A DNA stretch of 64,000 bases from Pilaira anomala (Eukaryota > Mucoromycota > Mucoromycetes > Mucorales > Mucoraceae): contig JAIXMQ010000018.1 in the NCBI GenBank assembly GCA_025716855.1, positions 248,001 to 312,000 of the forward strand, in the 5' to 3' direction. Shown piece by piece: positions 24,344 through 34,530 of this stretch. A program made the position numbers and the translations under genes. The notes under the pieces were generated by a model. The model made no database searches and was not told where the DNA came from. It worked only from the letters and a program-made list of their open reading frames with translations. Within the stretch, counting starts at the first letter, position 1, and each line of letters starts with the position of its first letter.

Positions 24344-25136
24344 GAACATTTTTACGAAGCTTTTTTGCAACTTCATTTTTGCAGAAATTGGCTAAATCTC
24401 CTTTGTAAACAGACAAAACAAGAACACCTTTCAATTTGTACATTTTCCCTTCTGTCAACGCTATAAAACAACTAATAATAGATTGTTGATTACTATTGAG
24501 ATGTAATTATTGGTAGTCCTTTTTCAATATAGCCAGAGAGATGTTTTGCTGATCATGAGGAAAGACCTTAGTTTTCACTAATAGCTTCAAGGTATTGTCA
24601 ATGTCTGCCTTTACAAATTTTTTTCAGTAATTTTAAAAAGCAAAAACGACGCGATAGAAGCCAAATTGGCCTTATCCGTGTTACAGCACACTTCTAATGG
24701 CACAGTTGTGAAAAAACCTTTTCTTACAAATCTCGAAGAACGGAACAACCAGTTTCGAGGTGCAGTTATTTTTTTTGTATTGTCGAAGTCTTCTGGTAGT
24801 TTGGATGATAGAGGCTCCTTCTTTGAGAACTGAGATATCTGTTGTTCTTGTATTTGATTTAATGGTCTGAGGCTCCAAAGACTTTTGGGCCGATCCCAAA
24901 AAAGGTGTTATAGTATCACTTGAATAATTACCACGAAGGCCACCTGTAAGAAGGAATTCAAACTTGTCAAAGAACAAGTCTAGCTCAAACGAAGTGTCCC
25001 TTTTCGTTCTTCTTTAAAATGTGAGCTTCTAGCTCACTAGGATACTTTAACCATGATTCTTGTACACAATCATCCATTTGCATATTATTAGGAGTATACA
25101 TTTCGTATTCCGTTATGAAAACCACTGTTTATTAAA
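24344..25136 (-). pseudogene. Unknown gene remnant directly downstream of the KDZ gene
   Basis: Coding-looking minus-strand pieces follow one another. About 25136-25014 reads VVFITEYEMYTPNNM and on to ESWLKYPSELEAHILKK. About 25010-24681 reads FELDLFFDKFEFLLTGGLRG and on to VVPFFEICKKRFFHN. About 24632-24512 reads VKADIDNTLKLLVKTKVFPH. About 24480-24344, behind an acceptor, reads LTEGKMYKLKGVLVLSVYKG and ends in a stop. At least one frameshift (near 25008) separates the first two. The pieces share strand with the KDZ transposase and start 79 bp past its apparent stop. I do not recognise the family. It may be a cargo or accessory gene of the KDZ element, or an older gene it landed beside. Confidence 0.45.
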
Positions 25137-25214
25137 TTGTACAATTGATTCAATTAAATATGAGGAAAGTGCTCTGGCTACAGAATTCAATTCAAAGACA
25201 TCGAGGCCATCACT

Positions 25215-25334
25215 TCATTGAAGCTTCTTTAAAGTATCATCTGTAATATTCGTGTAATGATGATTTTCCAAGTCGTATATTTTGAGCGGAATATTTTGTC
25301 TGGCAGAACATTAATGATTAGTATAGTGTACCGC

Positions 25335-25380
<46 letters not shown>

Positions 25381-27634
25381 ATTATTACCAATATGTCCAG
25401 ACTTGTGAAGTTTGAAATCATCAAGATCGTATGATCTGATGTTAGAGCGTATAGCATCTGTAAAAAGATCTCTCTTTTTCTCTGCAAGCTTTTTTTCCAG
25501 AATCAAGGCACCATCCAGTATTTCTTTTCTCTCTTCTGGGTCAGTTGGCAAGGTGAAACTAGGATGTGTTTTCCTAATTTCAACAAGATTGGCCATGTCT
25601 TCTTCCAATTTTTTACGGAACGTCATGGTGGCCTCCCTATAATATAATTAATAGCAGAAAGCATAATTGTTATTGATTTAAATTTAAAAAAAGACCTTAC
25701 TGCATTGTTTCTCTTGTATGAAATAATACAAAGTATTTGATTATTTCACTTTTGCCATTTGGTAGCTGACCCATAATCGATGCATGATTGCGACTATTAC
25801 TGACGTTTTGTACATGGTCCGTCCATCCTTTTTCAAGCCAGTTCAACATTCTGGCAGGCCGGTCACGTAACTTTGCCTCTGCAGCAACTTCTCTCTTCCG
25901 AGCTTCGATAAATCTCTTCGCCAACGTCTTAGCTTTAAAATATTTAATAATTATAAGTAACTTAATATTTTTATCTCTTTTACTTCATGAGTTAATGACC
26001 TACCCATATACTCCTTCTTGTCTTTGTTGTAGGCTTTGACGGCTCTGTAGAGAACTAGCTTTCGGTTTCCTTGTCCCATCTTTCTGGTTATTTTTACAAA
26101 CTTATTTAAATATGACCAGAGGCGCTCCAGTCCTTCACCGTCAATTAAGCCAAACCCTTCCCTATATCTAGGGTTGCGAATGACCTGACAGTGTTGGACA
26201 TGGGCATATGCATGGAACACTGGAACGGCAAGTTTGCAATTTTTCATCAGACCGGGAAAGTACGTCTAAATGTATATTTAATATTTTGACAAACTAACTT
26301 CTTAAACTAGAATACTTTCAAATAATATTTTACTAACCTTAGGCACGAGTTCTATTTTACAGACAATATCATACATAAACATCAATTTTTGTTAACCTTC
26401 TTCTTGTTCTCCTCAATCAAAGCTTCATATTTTGATACCACCTTATTATCTACCCAAATCTTAGACAACGTTTCATCAATTTCATCTGAAGACATTTTGT
26501 CAAATGTATTAGTTGATTCGCATTTCAGGCTGAAGTTTCCATCCATTGCCACAAACCTGAAGCCTTTTTTGCCTTCATCAGATAACTATAATAAAAAATG
26601 AGAAATTTAAATTGGCATTACATACAAATCAGTCTCTTACATCGGGACAAGCCCAGCAGCCTTCTTCTTCCGAGTACTCAGGGAAATCATTCTCAATACT
26701 TTTCTCTGTCAATAGGAGCATTCTAAAGTAGAGAAGAAGCAAATTTTGACATATGTTTGCCGAGAGTGGTCTCTATTAAATAATAAATAATTTTAGCTTA
26801 TAAATATATGGAATCAAGTAAATCATTTACTTCAGTCTGACGTGTTTTAAGATTATAAATCTTGGCCATGGCTTGACCCGAAATTGCTGCAACTTGTCTC
26901 ATTGCAGAAAGTTCTTCCAAGAGACCGAAATGAACAGCAGTTGCTGGCTTATTGAGAGTTGCGGGCATAAACCCCATCTCGACCAATGTCTCAGCATGTG
27001 ATTTACACTCACAAAAAGAAATGGTAAAACTTCCCGCACCTATAATATTAATTAGTTCGCAATTAGATAATACAAGATTTGTTTTTTTTTTACCACAACT
27101 GAAGTATAAGAATATACTTTTATCAGTCTTCACAGTGGTACATTTGCAAGTGACAACGTTACGAGGACTCATGTCCGTCAAGTTGGCTTCTTTATATGTA
27201 CCAAGGAAGACGAGGTAACTCAAAACTAGTTGAGGAAGGTCTTCGGACCACTTGGAACGAATATCCGAGGAAAGAACTTCTTCCCCTGGATCACCTAATG
27301 ACACAACGTCGTTGTCTCCCCGATCGCCATCACCAATTGATCCAGTCCCATCTAAAAGACTTTGAAAATCGGGAAGACTGTCAGTGCTCATTCTTCTAAC
27401 ATCATCTTTTTCTTCTTGCTCATCAAAATCATATGTGGTTTCAAAAACAATATTGCGCTCTGTGCCTTCCGAACCTTCTGCAATAAATCTTCGTTTTCTA
27501 TCTTGTTCGTCTGTTGTATCATCAAAATCATAGGTAGTTTCGACGAGAACGCTAGCCTCTGGAACATAATCTTCATCGGGAGAAGAATCATAAGATGTTG
27601 TTTGAATTTTTCCACGTGTAATTCTTTTAGTCAT
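25215..27634 (-). pseudogene. KDZ-type (Kyakuja-Dileera-Zisupton) transposase gene, probably decayed
   Basis: Exons read are 27634-27094, 27039-26831, 26772-26641, 26585-26338, 26265-26004, 25932-25701, 25636-25389 and a last piece near 25299-25215. The N-terminus is acidic with a repeated ETTYDFDE motif. Cysteine clusters follow (VTCKCTTV, FSC, SFCECKSH), typical of the CxC region before the transposase core, then GCWACPD. The core has FRFVAMDGNFSLKC with the first Asp, MYDIVCKIE, VPVFHAYAHVQHCQV and the family hallmark GFGLIDGEGLERLWSYL. The C-terminal part is helical and basic. Near 26382-26390 an A-run leaves the frame one base short and creates a stop between KKKVNKN and LMFMYDIVCK. The last exon also joins out of phase. 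So the gene is either inactive or mis-assembled at homopolymers. KDZ elements are cut-and-paste transposons abundant in fungi. Confidence 0.75.
25340..25379 (+). repeat. 40-bp poly-A run in a KDZ intron
   Basis: An uninterrupted run of 40 A lies in the last intron of the KDZ gene; on the coding strand it is a T tract just after the donor, not beside the acceptor. Runs of comparable length are at 48541-48580 and 57797-57845. They are likely unstable in length and hard to assemble. Confidence 0.9.
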
Positions 27635-27854
27635 AGTTAATAATAATTTAAAAGAAATTGTTAAAGGTTAATAATAAAAAAAGAGGGGTGCACATGGATT
27701 AATACCATTGGTTGATTTTCCATAGTCATAAGGACTAGCCAATGACATCACTCTTGCCTAAAATACATGAAGTTCTGGATATACTGGATAAACTGGATAA
27801 ACCGCTTTAAGACCCCTTTTTGAGATAAAAATATTATTATCCAGTGTGACTAGG

Positions 27855-28440
27855 TGATATATCACATTAATTTTAAAAGTACGAGAAAAAGTGTACAGTT
27901 ATACCAAGTTTACGATTGGGGTAACAAGGTAAAAACATATATTTTTTAAAAGCGTGGTTGTAAATATACTATTATCACACAGATCTTGTGTACATGCAAC
28001 TCTCCTAACAGATGTAGGATGTACCCTATTAGAACGATGAATAAAATAACAGTTTTTCATAACTCAATTTATGTTGCTTTTTTATAATTAATGCATTTGA
28101 TACATTATATGGTACAGAAGTATTTAATAATTAAAAAAACGTATTAAAAATGACATTTTTATTTATTTATTTACCCTATATATTATTATTACTATACAGT
28201 AAGCGCAACGCCAATGGGCAGTTTTCATTTTCCCAAAAGGCGGTTTTCATTTTCCCAAAAGGTGGTTTTTTATATCTCAAAGGGCGGCTTTAAATGACTG
28301 CATTGGGAAGAAGTAGACCCCTATTATCTAGAAACACTGACCCGTCTTAAGCTCTACTGCGAAAAGCAAGGTTCTGAGCAAAAGTCAACTGATTGATGCT
28401 TATATGTTGAAATGGAAGAAATTGCAGTTAAAGCAAGGCA
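27855..28440 (+). repeat. Inverted duplicate of 33960-34530: repeat X plus truncated element A (copy 3)
   Basis: From about 27855 (GATATATCACATTAAT) to 28194 the sequence is the reverse complement of 34197-34530, with only scattered differences. At 28195 it enters the terminus of element A (CAGTAAGCGCAACGCC) and continues through the subterminal repeats and the transposase N-terminal region to about 28440, where homology stops inside the codons for VKAKQQ. This third copy of A is therefore 5'-only. The two arms, about 580 bp each, face each other across about 5.5 kb. Confidence 0.75.
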
Positions 28441-28655
28441 TATAGACAAGTTAGTAGTTACTAAACTACTTAGATATAGATATCTATTCATTCACATGGA
28501 AGTAATGTGGCTGGATCACCACAACTCTCTCTTAAATTGGAACTCGTTAATTATTATTTCTCCTCATTCTTAAAAGAATACTTCATAAATAAAGTTTTAT
28601 TTTAAGTAACGTTATAGACTTTTGTATAAATAATTAATGTACGAGTATTGCTTTG

Positions 28656-30796
28656 TCACGGTGATTGCTTATGGTATATTCTTTTACAATACAGGTTTTG
28701 TAAGCGTGAGTGTACATCTTTTTTTATTTGTCGATTTGCTAAAGTAAGGGTTTGACATGCATCAACAGCAACAGTCGAAAAGTTCACCTTTTTCGCTAAA
28801 ACACCCGGTGATGGTAATCTCTCTTCATTCAAATTGATAGCCAAACTATCAACAAAAGCTGATAAGTTTTTCCATGCCAATGATGTAGATGATTGAGACC
28901 CTTTCATAAGTTTGACATTGGAAAAATCATCTAAAACGGAAGAGAAATCAATAGGTAACTGGTTGATCACAGACACAGCTAAGGCTTGGAGGAATCTTGA
29001 TGCTAATCTCCCTGAAACATTTGCTGCTGAACCATATCCTTGGTTATGAGGAAGATCACAAATGGTAAATATTGTCGCTGGCATCAACTGGTCGGCCTCA
29101 AATTCTTCGTGGCTAGCTCTTGCATAAAAAAATGTAGACGGGTTATCAAATCCTGAGACTAGCTGCCTTAATGATGTGAGAGTTTTTTGTGGTGTGTAGG
29201 ACATCGAACTATTTTTGATTGTTTCTGTATATTCTTTGGTATAATCGCTTCGGTACAATATGTGTGCAGTGCGAGGGTTTACAGTGAGCGGTGTCGATGA
29301 TGATTCAGGGCCTATATCAACAGCTGCCTCGGATGAATCTTTTTGCAAGTGAACCGATAAGGTGATCAGCACATTCATAGTTTTAGAGCCAATCTTCAAC
29401 TTGCGTTTCATGCCCTTCCCATCTGATTCGTTATGCACACCTACTGATAACAATCCATATATACAACTGGATGGCGTAGGCAATGTACTCAGGTTAGACT
29501 CGCCGTGGACGTCGGTCGCCTTTCCTCTGCAATAAGCTTCAGCAGCTATTGTAAAGATAACAGCTTTATCGAAAATGATTGACCCTGTATGGAGCTTTGC
29601 AGCTGCTTGTAATAGATGTGGTGATTGTCGGAAATCATAATTAAGATATCGGAGAAGATCATCATCAGGTTCCTCATATGGCCCGTTTTTTCAAGTAAAT
29701 CAGGCAAAATGAGGTACAGTACCCGGTCTATTTAAGGCTGAAGAAATTTTCAGACTTTTGTGGCCTTAAATCGTATCATAGCCTTATTTCTGACTTGAGG
29801 AAGTTAAATATGGCCAAATTTTACAAAGAATTGCGGCCTTAAATCGGAAACGGCCTTATATCGAACGACCTTAAATAAAGCGGGTACGGTATCCATGGCA
29901 TTTTTAATGAACGAGATTACATTTGTAACTGTTCTAGGATCAGTTCGCTTGATTTGATTATCATTATTGTGGAATTGAAGGGTGCAGTTAAGTGGTTCAG
30001 AGAATTGTAGATTAGATGAAATGGGTGCCTTATTTAAAATCTTGATCATGTTTTCCCGATGTAACAGACAGTGCACGTATCGCTCATTTTTTCATGGGAG
30101 AAATGCATCGCCAATGGCTCACAGTCCATAGCTGCCATTGTATGGAAAGCTTTACTTTCAGATTGCATTTGAAGAGCATGCTGGCTGCCATGGACCATCG
30201 TAGATAAAACGGAATCTTCGTTTTTCTTGACACGTTTGGAATCACGCAAAAGACCAGACTCCTCCTCATAGCCTATTGTTTTCACAGTTCCTTGGTGAAT
30301 CGCATCACAGTGATTGCGAAACGCGACAGAATTGGTGAAAGTTTTAAGACAATCAACAACAGGGCATTCAATTTTGTCGTTGAATCTAGAAACAGATATA
30401 GTAGCTACAAAATAATGAAAATGTATTAGTACAACGTATTTTTACAGTTCAGTGACAGAATTTAGTATTTTTACCTTCTTTCAAAGTAACGTGAAATTCA
30501 TTAGAATGTTTCTGAAAATTGTGTTGCCGTAAAGATGCAGAAGTGTTGAAGGTTTTACCGCAGAAACAAGTCCAACCATGTTCGTTAGAAAATAAGGTGT
30601 TTTTCACTGCCAACGCAGCAACTGTAATTTGGTTTAGACACAATTGAAAAAATTGAAACACTGAAAAACAACTGTAACGCTCGGTGCTGGGTAAAAGAGT
30701 GATAAAAAAGGAGGTAGTAAAATCACGGATGAAATTTGTTCCAACTAAAGCCGTTAAGCCACCAAAATACTTTACGTTTTTTTTAAGAAAAAACAA
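28656..30796 (-). pseudogene. Decayed C2H2 zinc-finger gene of the transposon nest
   Basis: An upstream exon (30796 to about 30472) ends with one finger, WTCFCGKTFNTSASLRQHNF followed by QKH. After an intron, about 30403-30046 carries a second finger, ECPVVDCLKTFTNSVAFRNH then CDAIH, and a polar region to MSDTCTVC. The frame then breaks near 30050-30076 and continues in another frame (HCLLHRENMIKILNKAPISS). A ~177-bp MITE sits at 29715-29891. After it, another frame runs from about 29670 through EEPDDDLLRYLNYDFRQ to a 275-codon open part ending at 28656 (SGFDNPSTFFYARASHEEF, LNEERLPSPGVLAKK). At least two frame changes plus the insertion mean it cannot make one protein as it stands. The family of the C-terminal part is not recognised. 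Shared strand with the KDZ gene suggests, but does not prove, that it was cargo. Confidence 0.6.
29715..29891. mobile_element. MITE of ~177 bp inside the C2H2 pseudogene
   Basis: The left end TACAGTACCCGGTCTATTTA and the right end, read on the minus strand, TACCGTACCCGCTTTATTTA form terminal inverted repeats of about 23 bp with few mismatches. Both ends begin with TA, as expected for Tc1/mariner-type insertion. Inside, GCCTTAAATCG-like units recur several times in both orientations. There is no coding capacity. Confidence 0.75.
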
Positions 30797-31353
30797 GTAT
30801 AATTCTTGTTTTTTTTAACAAAAAAACAGGTAACTTGTTCTTTTTTCACTTGTAATTTGGACAAAAAAGAAAAAAGGATCATTTTCTATTTGAGATTTAT
30901 TAGATAAAATGAATCATTTATTTTTTGATAAAATTATTAGACTTACTATTGATAACAATATGTTTTATGCAGGTCTTTTTTCCCTTGGAACATTGTCTTC
31001 TCCAGGCAAGGAGTGTGGCAAAAGAAGAGATTAAAAACTGTATCGGTAAGGAAGGAAGATTCATTTTGGAATATATATAAAAAGAAGAAAGTGAAAGAAA
31101 AGAACAAAATAAAAAAAAAAAAAAACATTATTTATAATGAAACCCTCCCCCCCTGTTTGTCTGGCGTATGAGAAAAAAAACCTGTCTGTATGCCATGTGA
31201 AAAAAAAAAATTGATGTAATGGTGTATTTCATGCAAAAGTTATAAAAAACCTTATTCACGTGACGATGTGCCTTGTTATACTTTTTATAAATCCGGATAA
31301 AAGTCATCCGTGATTTTACTACCTTTTTTTTTACTACACTTTTCCCCGACTTC

Positions 31354-31498
31354 GTAACGCTCTCATATGAACTGGCTGGCGATAGCTGTAACGCCTGTAA
31401 CGCCTTATGATTGACTGAATAAAAGCTGTAACGCTCTCATATAAACTGACTGGCAATAGCTGTAACGTCTGTAACACCTTAACGTTGGCTGAAAAAAG
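31354..31498 (+). repeat. Two-copy tandem repeat, 74-bp period
   Basis: Unit 1 (31354-31427) and unit 2 (31428-31498) both run GTAACGCTCTCATAT(G/A)AACT, then G(G/A)CTGGC(G/A)ATAGCTG, then TAACG(C/T)CTGTAAC(G/A)CCTTA. Within each unit TGTAACG recurs as a shorter sub-repeat. It lies 76 bp upstream of the transposase B start and could be its subterminal promoter or binding region. Confidence 0.75.
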
Positions 31499-31573
31499 TT
31501 TGCCTAAAATGAAACGTATCTGAAAAACTAAAATGATCGTATTCAAAAAAGTACACAATAGTTTCCATTGATA

Positions 31574-32684
31574 ATGAGTACTGACAATATCCACATGAAT
31601 GAGTTAGACATTAAGGACAACTATAAAGGAGAAGTTACCCAGGAGATATATATCAACTTGTACCAAATAAAGTTTGAAAGTCCAGATATAACTAATGTTG
31701 CAACCGCTATTGATGTTGGCGAAGAACTCTGTGAGGAACTGAAATTACCTGACTCATCTGATGATAAAGAAGAGAGTGATATCGAAATAAAAGAGGAATA
31801 AAGGGGTCTTGTTATAGTTAAAAGATGTACATGCTCTCATTATTAAGCACATTAATGTATGTACACTCAACTACCAGCTTAATGTAAATCAAGGACCCCC
31901 TTTGTGAAGAATTTCTAGGCTTAGAAATAAGCATGTCAGCAGTTCGTAAGTTTACGAAAAAGGTCTGTGCTCTGTCAATGAAGAGATTGGAAAAAATACC
32001 TGCTAAAAGAAACGATCCTGATACCATTGAGTACCGAAAAACTACGGTGTAATCTTGGATTGCTACCACTGATATGGATTTTGAAAAGAATTGTGTCTTT
32101 CTTGATAAAGCAGGTTTCAATCTTAATATCACTCGTAAGAGAGGATGGTCGAAAAAAGGTAAGCCGACCAAGATTATTGTTCTGTCGGCTCCCTGTATAT
32201 CCATAACCATACTGGGAGCTATTTCTGCTGACAGTGTTATTGATATTTCGTTGAGAAAGCCTACTTCAGCCATAAGTAAGAAAAAAAGAAAAAATAGATG
32301 GCAAAACAGTCCAAATAAATGGAAGGGGTAAGTACACGTTCTGAACACTTTTTGAGTTACTTGAATTCTATGATGGATTGTTTGGAACTTAGCGATCTTC
32401 ATGGCTACTACATTGTAATGGATACACCCATTCGAAAACTCATTGAAGACCGTGGATACAAATGTGTTTATTTACCACCATACTCTCCCTTTCTCGATCC
32501 AATCGAAAAGTTTTGGTCAAAGATTAAATCTGGAATCAAAAGAAATCCATTGGATACTAATGATCATTTGATTCCTCGTATAATGGATGCAATAACCCAC
32601 GTTACTATTAAAGATTGTCGTGGTTGGATAAAGCACTCTGTAAGATTTTTCCCTCGATGTATTGCTAAAGAAGAAATACTTTAA
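31574..32684 (+). pseudogene. Tc1/mariner-type transposase B, copy 2, frame-broken
   Basis: This copy keeps the N-terminus lost in copy 1: MSTDNIHMNELDIKDNYKGE at 31574, leading into the acidic DSSDDKEESDIEIKEE and a stop at 31799. The transposase core then resumes at 32074 (DFEKNCVFLDKAGFNLNIT) and, in another frame, at 32319 to 32684 (SDLHGYYIVMDTPIRK, PPYSPFLDPIEKFW). An intron between 31799 and 32074 could exist, but the break at 32320-32335 is harder to explain and both copies share it. So both were probably already broken, or already spliced there, before the duplication. It is identical or nearly so to the 21571-22632 copy. Confidence 0.7.
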
Positions 32685-32908
32685 GCTTTTCTCAATAAAA
32701 GGTGTAAGTCCAGTATGACTGGATAATATATATTAAAGTATTTTAATTTGAAGAATTGACCAAAAGAAAAGAGAAAAGAAGATTAAAGTAATAGTTGTTT
32801 GGCTGGTTAAATAATAGAATAGAACTGTCAGGTGGTTTGGTTATTGATATCATCACAAATTTAGTTTCACACATTTCAGCGGCTATTTTATATCTCAATA
32901 ATAGATCC

Positions 32909-34196
32909 TTAAATTGGATTGCCCTTCAAACATTTCTCGAATACGTTTACTGAATACTGAGAAAATGCCCTAAAATGCTCGGAAGGAACAGCATTATATG
33001 CCTCCTCCCTGTCTTGAAATTGACTACGCTTGACCATATTTTTAACTGTAGACCAGAATTGCTTAGTAGGATTAAGCTCGGGTGAGTAAAGAGGAAGATG
33101 AACGCACTTATATCCTCTCTCTGTCATCATATTATCAATTACACTGGCAGTATGAATTAGTGCATTATCCTTACTATGTAGTATCCTTTCATTTCCGGAA
33201 TGGAATCCATTTCGCCCATAGTTTTTTTAATAGACCTCATATAATGGCCAGCGGCAGTACCTTTTGAGACAGGTTTTTTTTTTTTTTTTGGTTTGGATGG
33301 CGCTTTTATTTTGCGATTACTAATATTAATCTTTAACTTTTTAAACGAAGCTCCATTGATACGACATATTTTGCTGAAACTGCGCCTAAAATTGTATGTG
33401 ATTCTGTTCTGTTACTAGGTGTGGTCACAATAGCTGGTGTACCCTTACATAGCAGATCATCTTTCTGGAGGTCTCATATTGATATCAAACCCTGATTTGT
33501 CTACAAAAATGCAGTTTCAAGGTAATCCATATCTGTTTATCTCCTTTCTTCAACCCACGCTATGCGTTTTGCAATTTTGGTTGAATCGTTTCGAGGAGCC
33601 GGATGACGGGCGATTTTTTTTAAATGAAAGGTTGCATTCAGTTTTTAAGAAGTCTCTGACACTTGTTTCCTTTAAGAGTAAACCCCACAAATTTTTCAGT
33701 AAGTGAAGTATCTGCATCTACGACTCGGGCTTGAGGGTTATTAACTTTGTTGGTTTGCTTTTCGAAGATATTTCAGTCTTTGTCCACTTTGAGTTTCTTG
33801 GCCCACTTCTGTGCTGTCCTTTCTGCAATACCGCCAGCTAATCTACCAGATTTAGCAGCATTGACCAATTTTACCCTATTATAATAGACAAAGAGCAGTT
33901 TCTGTTTATTGGAGTAGCTTTTATATGGCTTAATTTGCTGCTTTGCTTTAACAGCTATTTTTTCCATTTCAACATATAAACCTCCATCAGTCGAATTTTG
34001 CTCTGAACCTTGCTTTTCGCAGTAGAGCTTGAGACGCGGGTTAGTGTTTCTAGATAATAGGGGTCTGCTTCTTCCTAATGTAGTCATTTAAAGCCGCCCT
34101 TTTGAGATATAAAAAACCACCTTTTGAAAATGAAAACCGCCTTTTGGGAAAATGAAAACTGCCCATTGGCGTTGCGCTTACTGTATAGTAATAATA
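32909..34196 (-). pseudogene. Tc1/mariner-type element A, copy 2, broken transposase
   Basis: Element A reads leftward from its terminus at 34196. The transposase start MTTLGRSRPLLSR at 34087 stays open for 104 codons (to 33773), longer than in copy 1, and includes the helix-turn-helix-like GRLAGGIAERTAQKWAKK. It then meets a stop. The DDE part is recognisable to 32909 (ERGYKCVHLPLYSPELNPTK), with Leu replacing the second Pro of the conserved PPYSP. A T-run at 33276-33290 is among the places where the frame is lost. Confidence 0.75.
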
Positions 34197-34530
34197 ATAT
34201 ATAGGGTAAATAAATAAATAAAAACGTCATTTTTAATACGTTTTTTTAATTATTAAATACTTCTGTACCATATAATGTATCAAATGCATTAATTATAAAA
34301 AAGCAACATAAATTGAGTTGTGAAAAACTGTTATTTTATTCATCGTTCTAATAGGGTACATCCTACATCTGTTAGGAGAGTTGCATGTACACAAGATCTG
34401 TGTGATATAATAGTATATTTACAACCACGCTTTTAAAAAATATATGTTTTTACCTTGTTACCCCAATCGTAAACTTGGTATACCTGTACACTTTTTCTCG
34501 TGCTTTTAAAATTAATGTGATATATGCTCT
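34197..34530 (-). repeat. Repeat X, right copy
   Basis: It is the reverse complement of 27855-28194, ending with ATTAATGTGATATATGC. It abuts the outer end of element A copy 2. So the flank of A was duplicated together with A, which shows this edge is not the edge of a simple A transposition. No coding potential was seen. Confidence 0.7.

Larger units (their letters stand above)
20074..34196. mobile_element. 14-kb composite segment bounded by inverted Tc1/mariner modules
   Basis: A 2.56-kb block at 20074-22632 recurs in inverted orientation at about 31620-34196. Each block contains Tc1-type element A (outer) and Tc1-type transposase B (inner), convergent to each other. The two blocks are almost identical: the 121-codon and 85-codon pieces of B are the same at the protein level in both, and A differs by a few bases, such as Pro versus Leu in its PPYSPEL motif. 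Both outer ends start with CAGTAAGYGCAACGCCAATG next to TA. Between the blocks lie the KDZ transposase gene, an unknown gene remnant and a C2H2 gene remnant. The segment could be a composite transposon, or an inverted segmental duplication in which the Tc1 copies only mark the edges. The internal repeat at 27855-28440 favours stepwise rearrangement. Confidence 0.7.
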
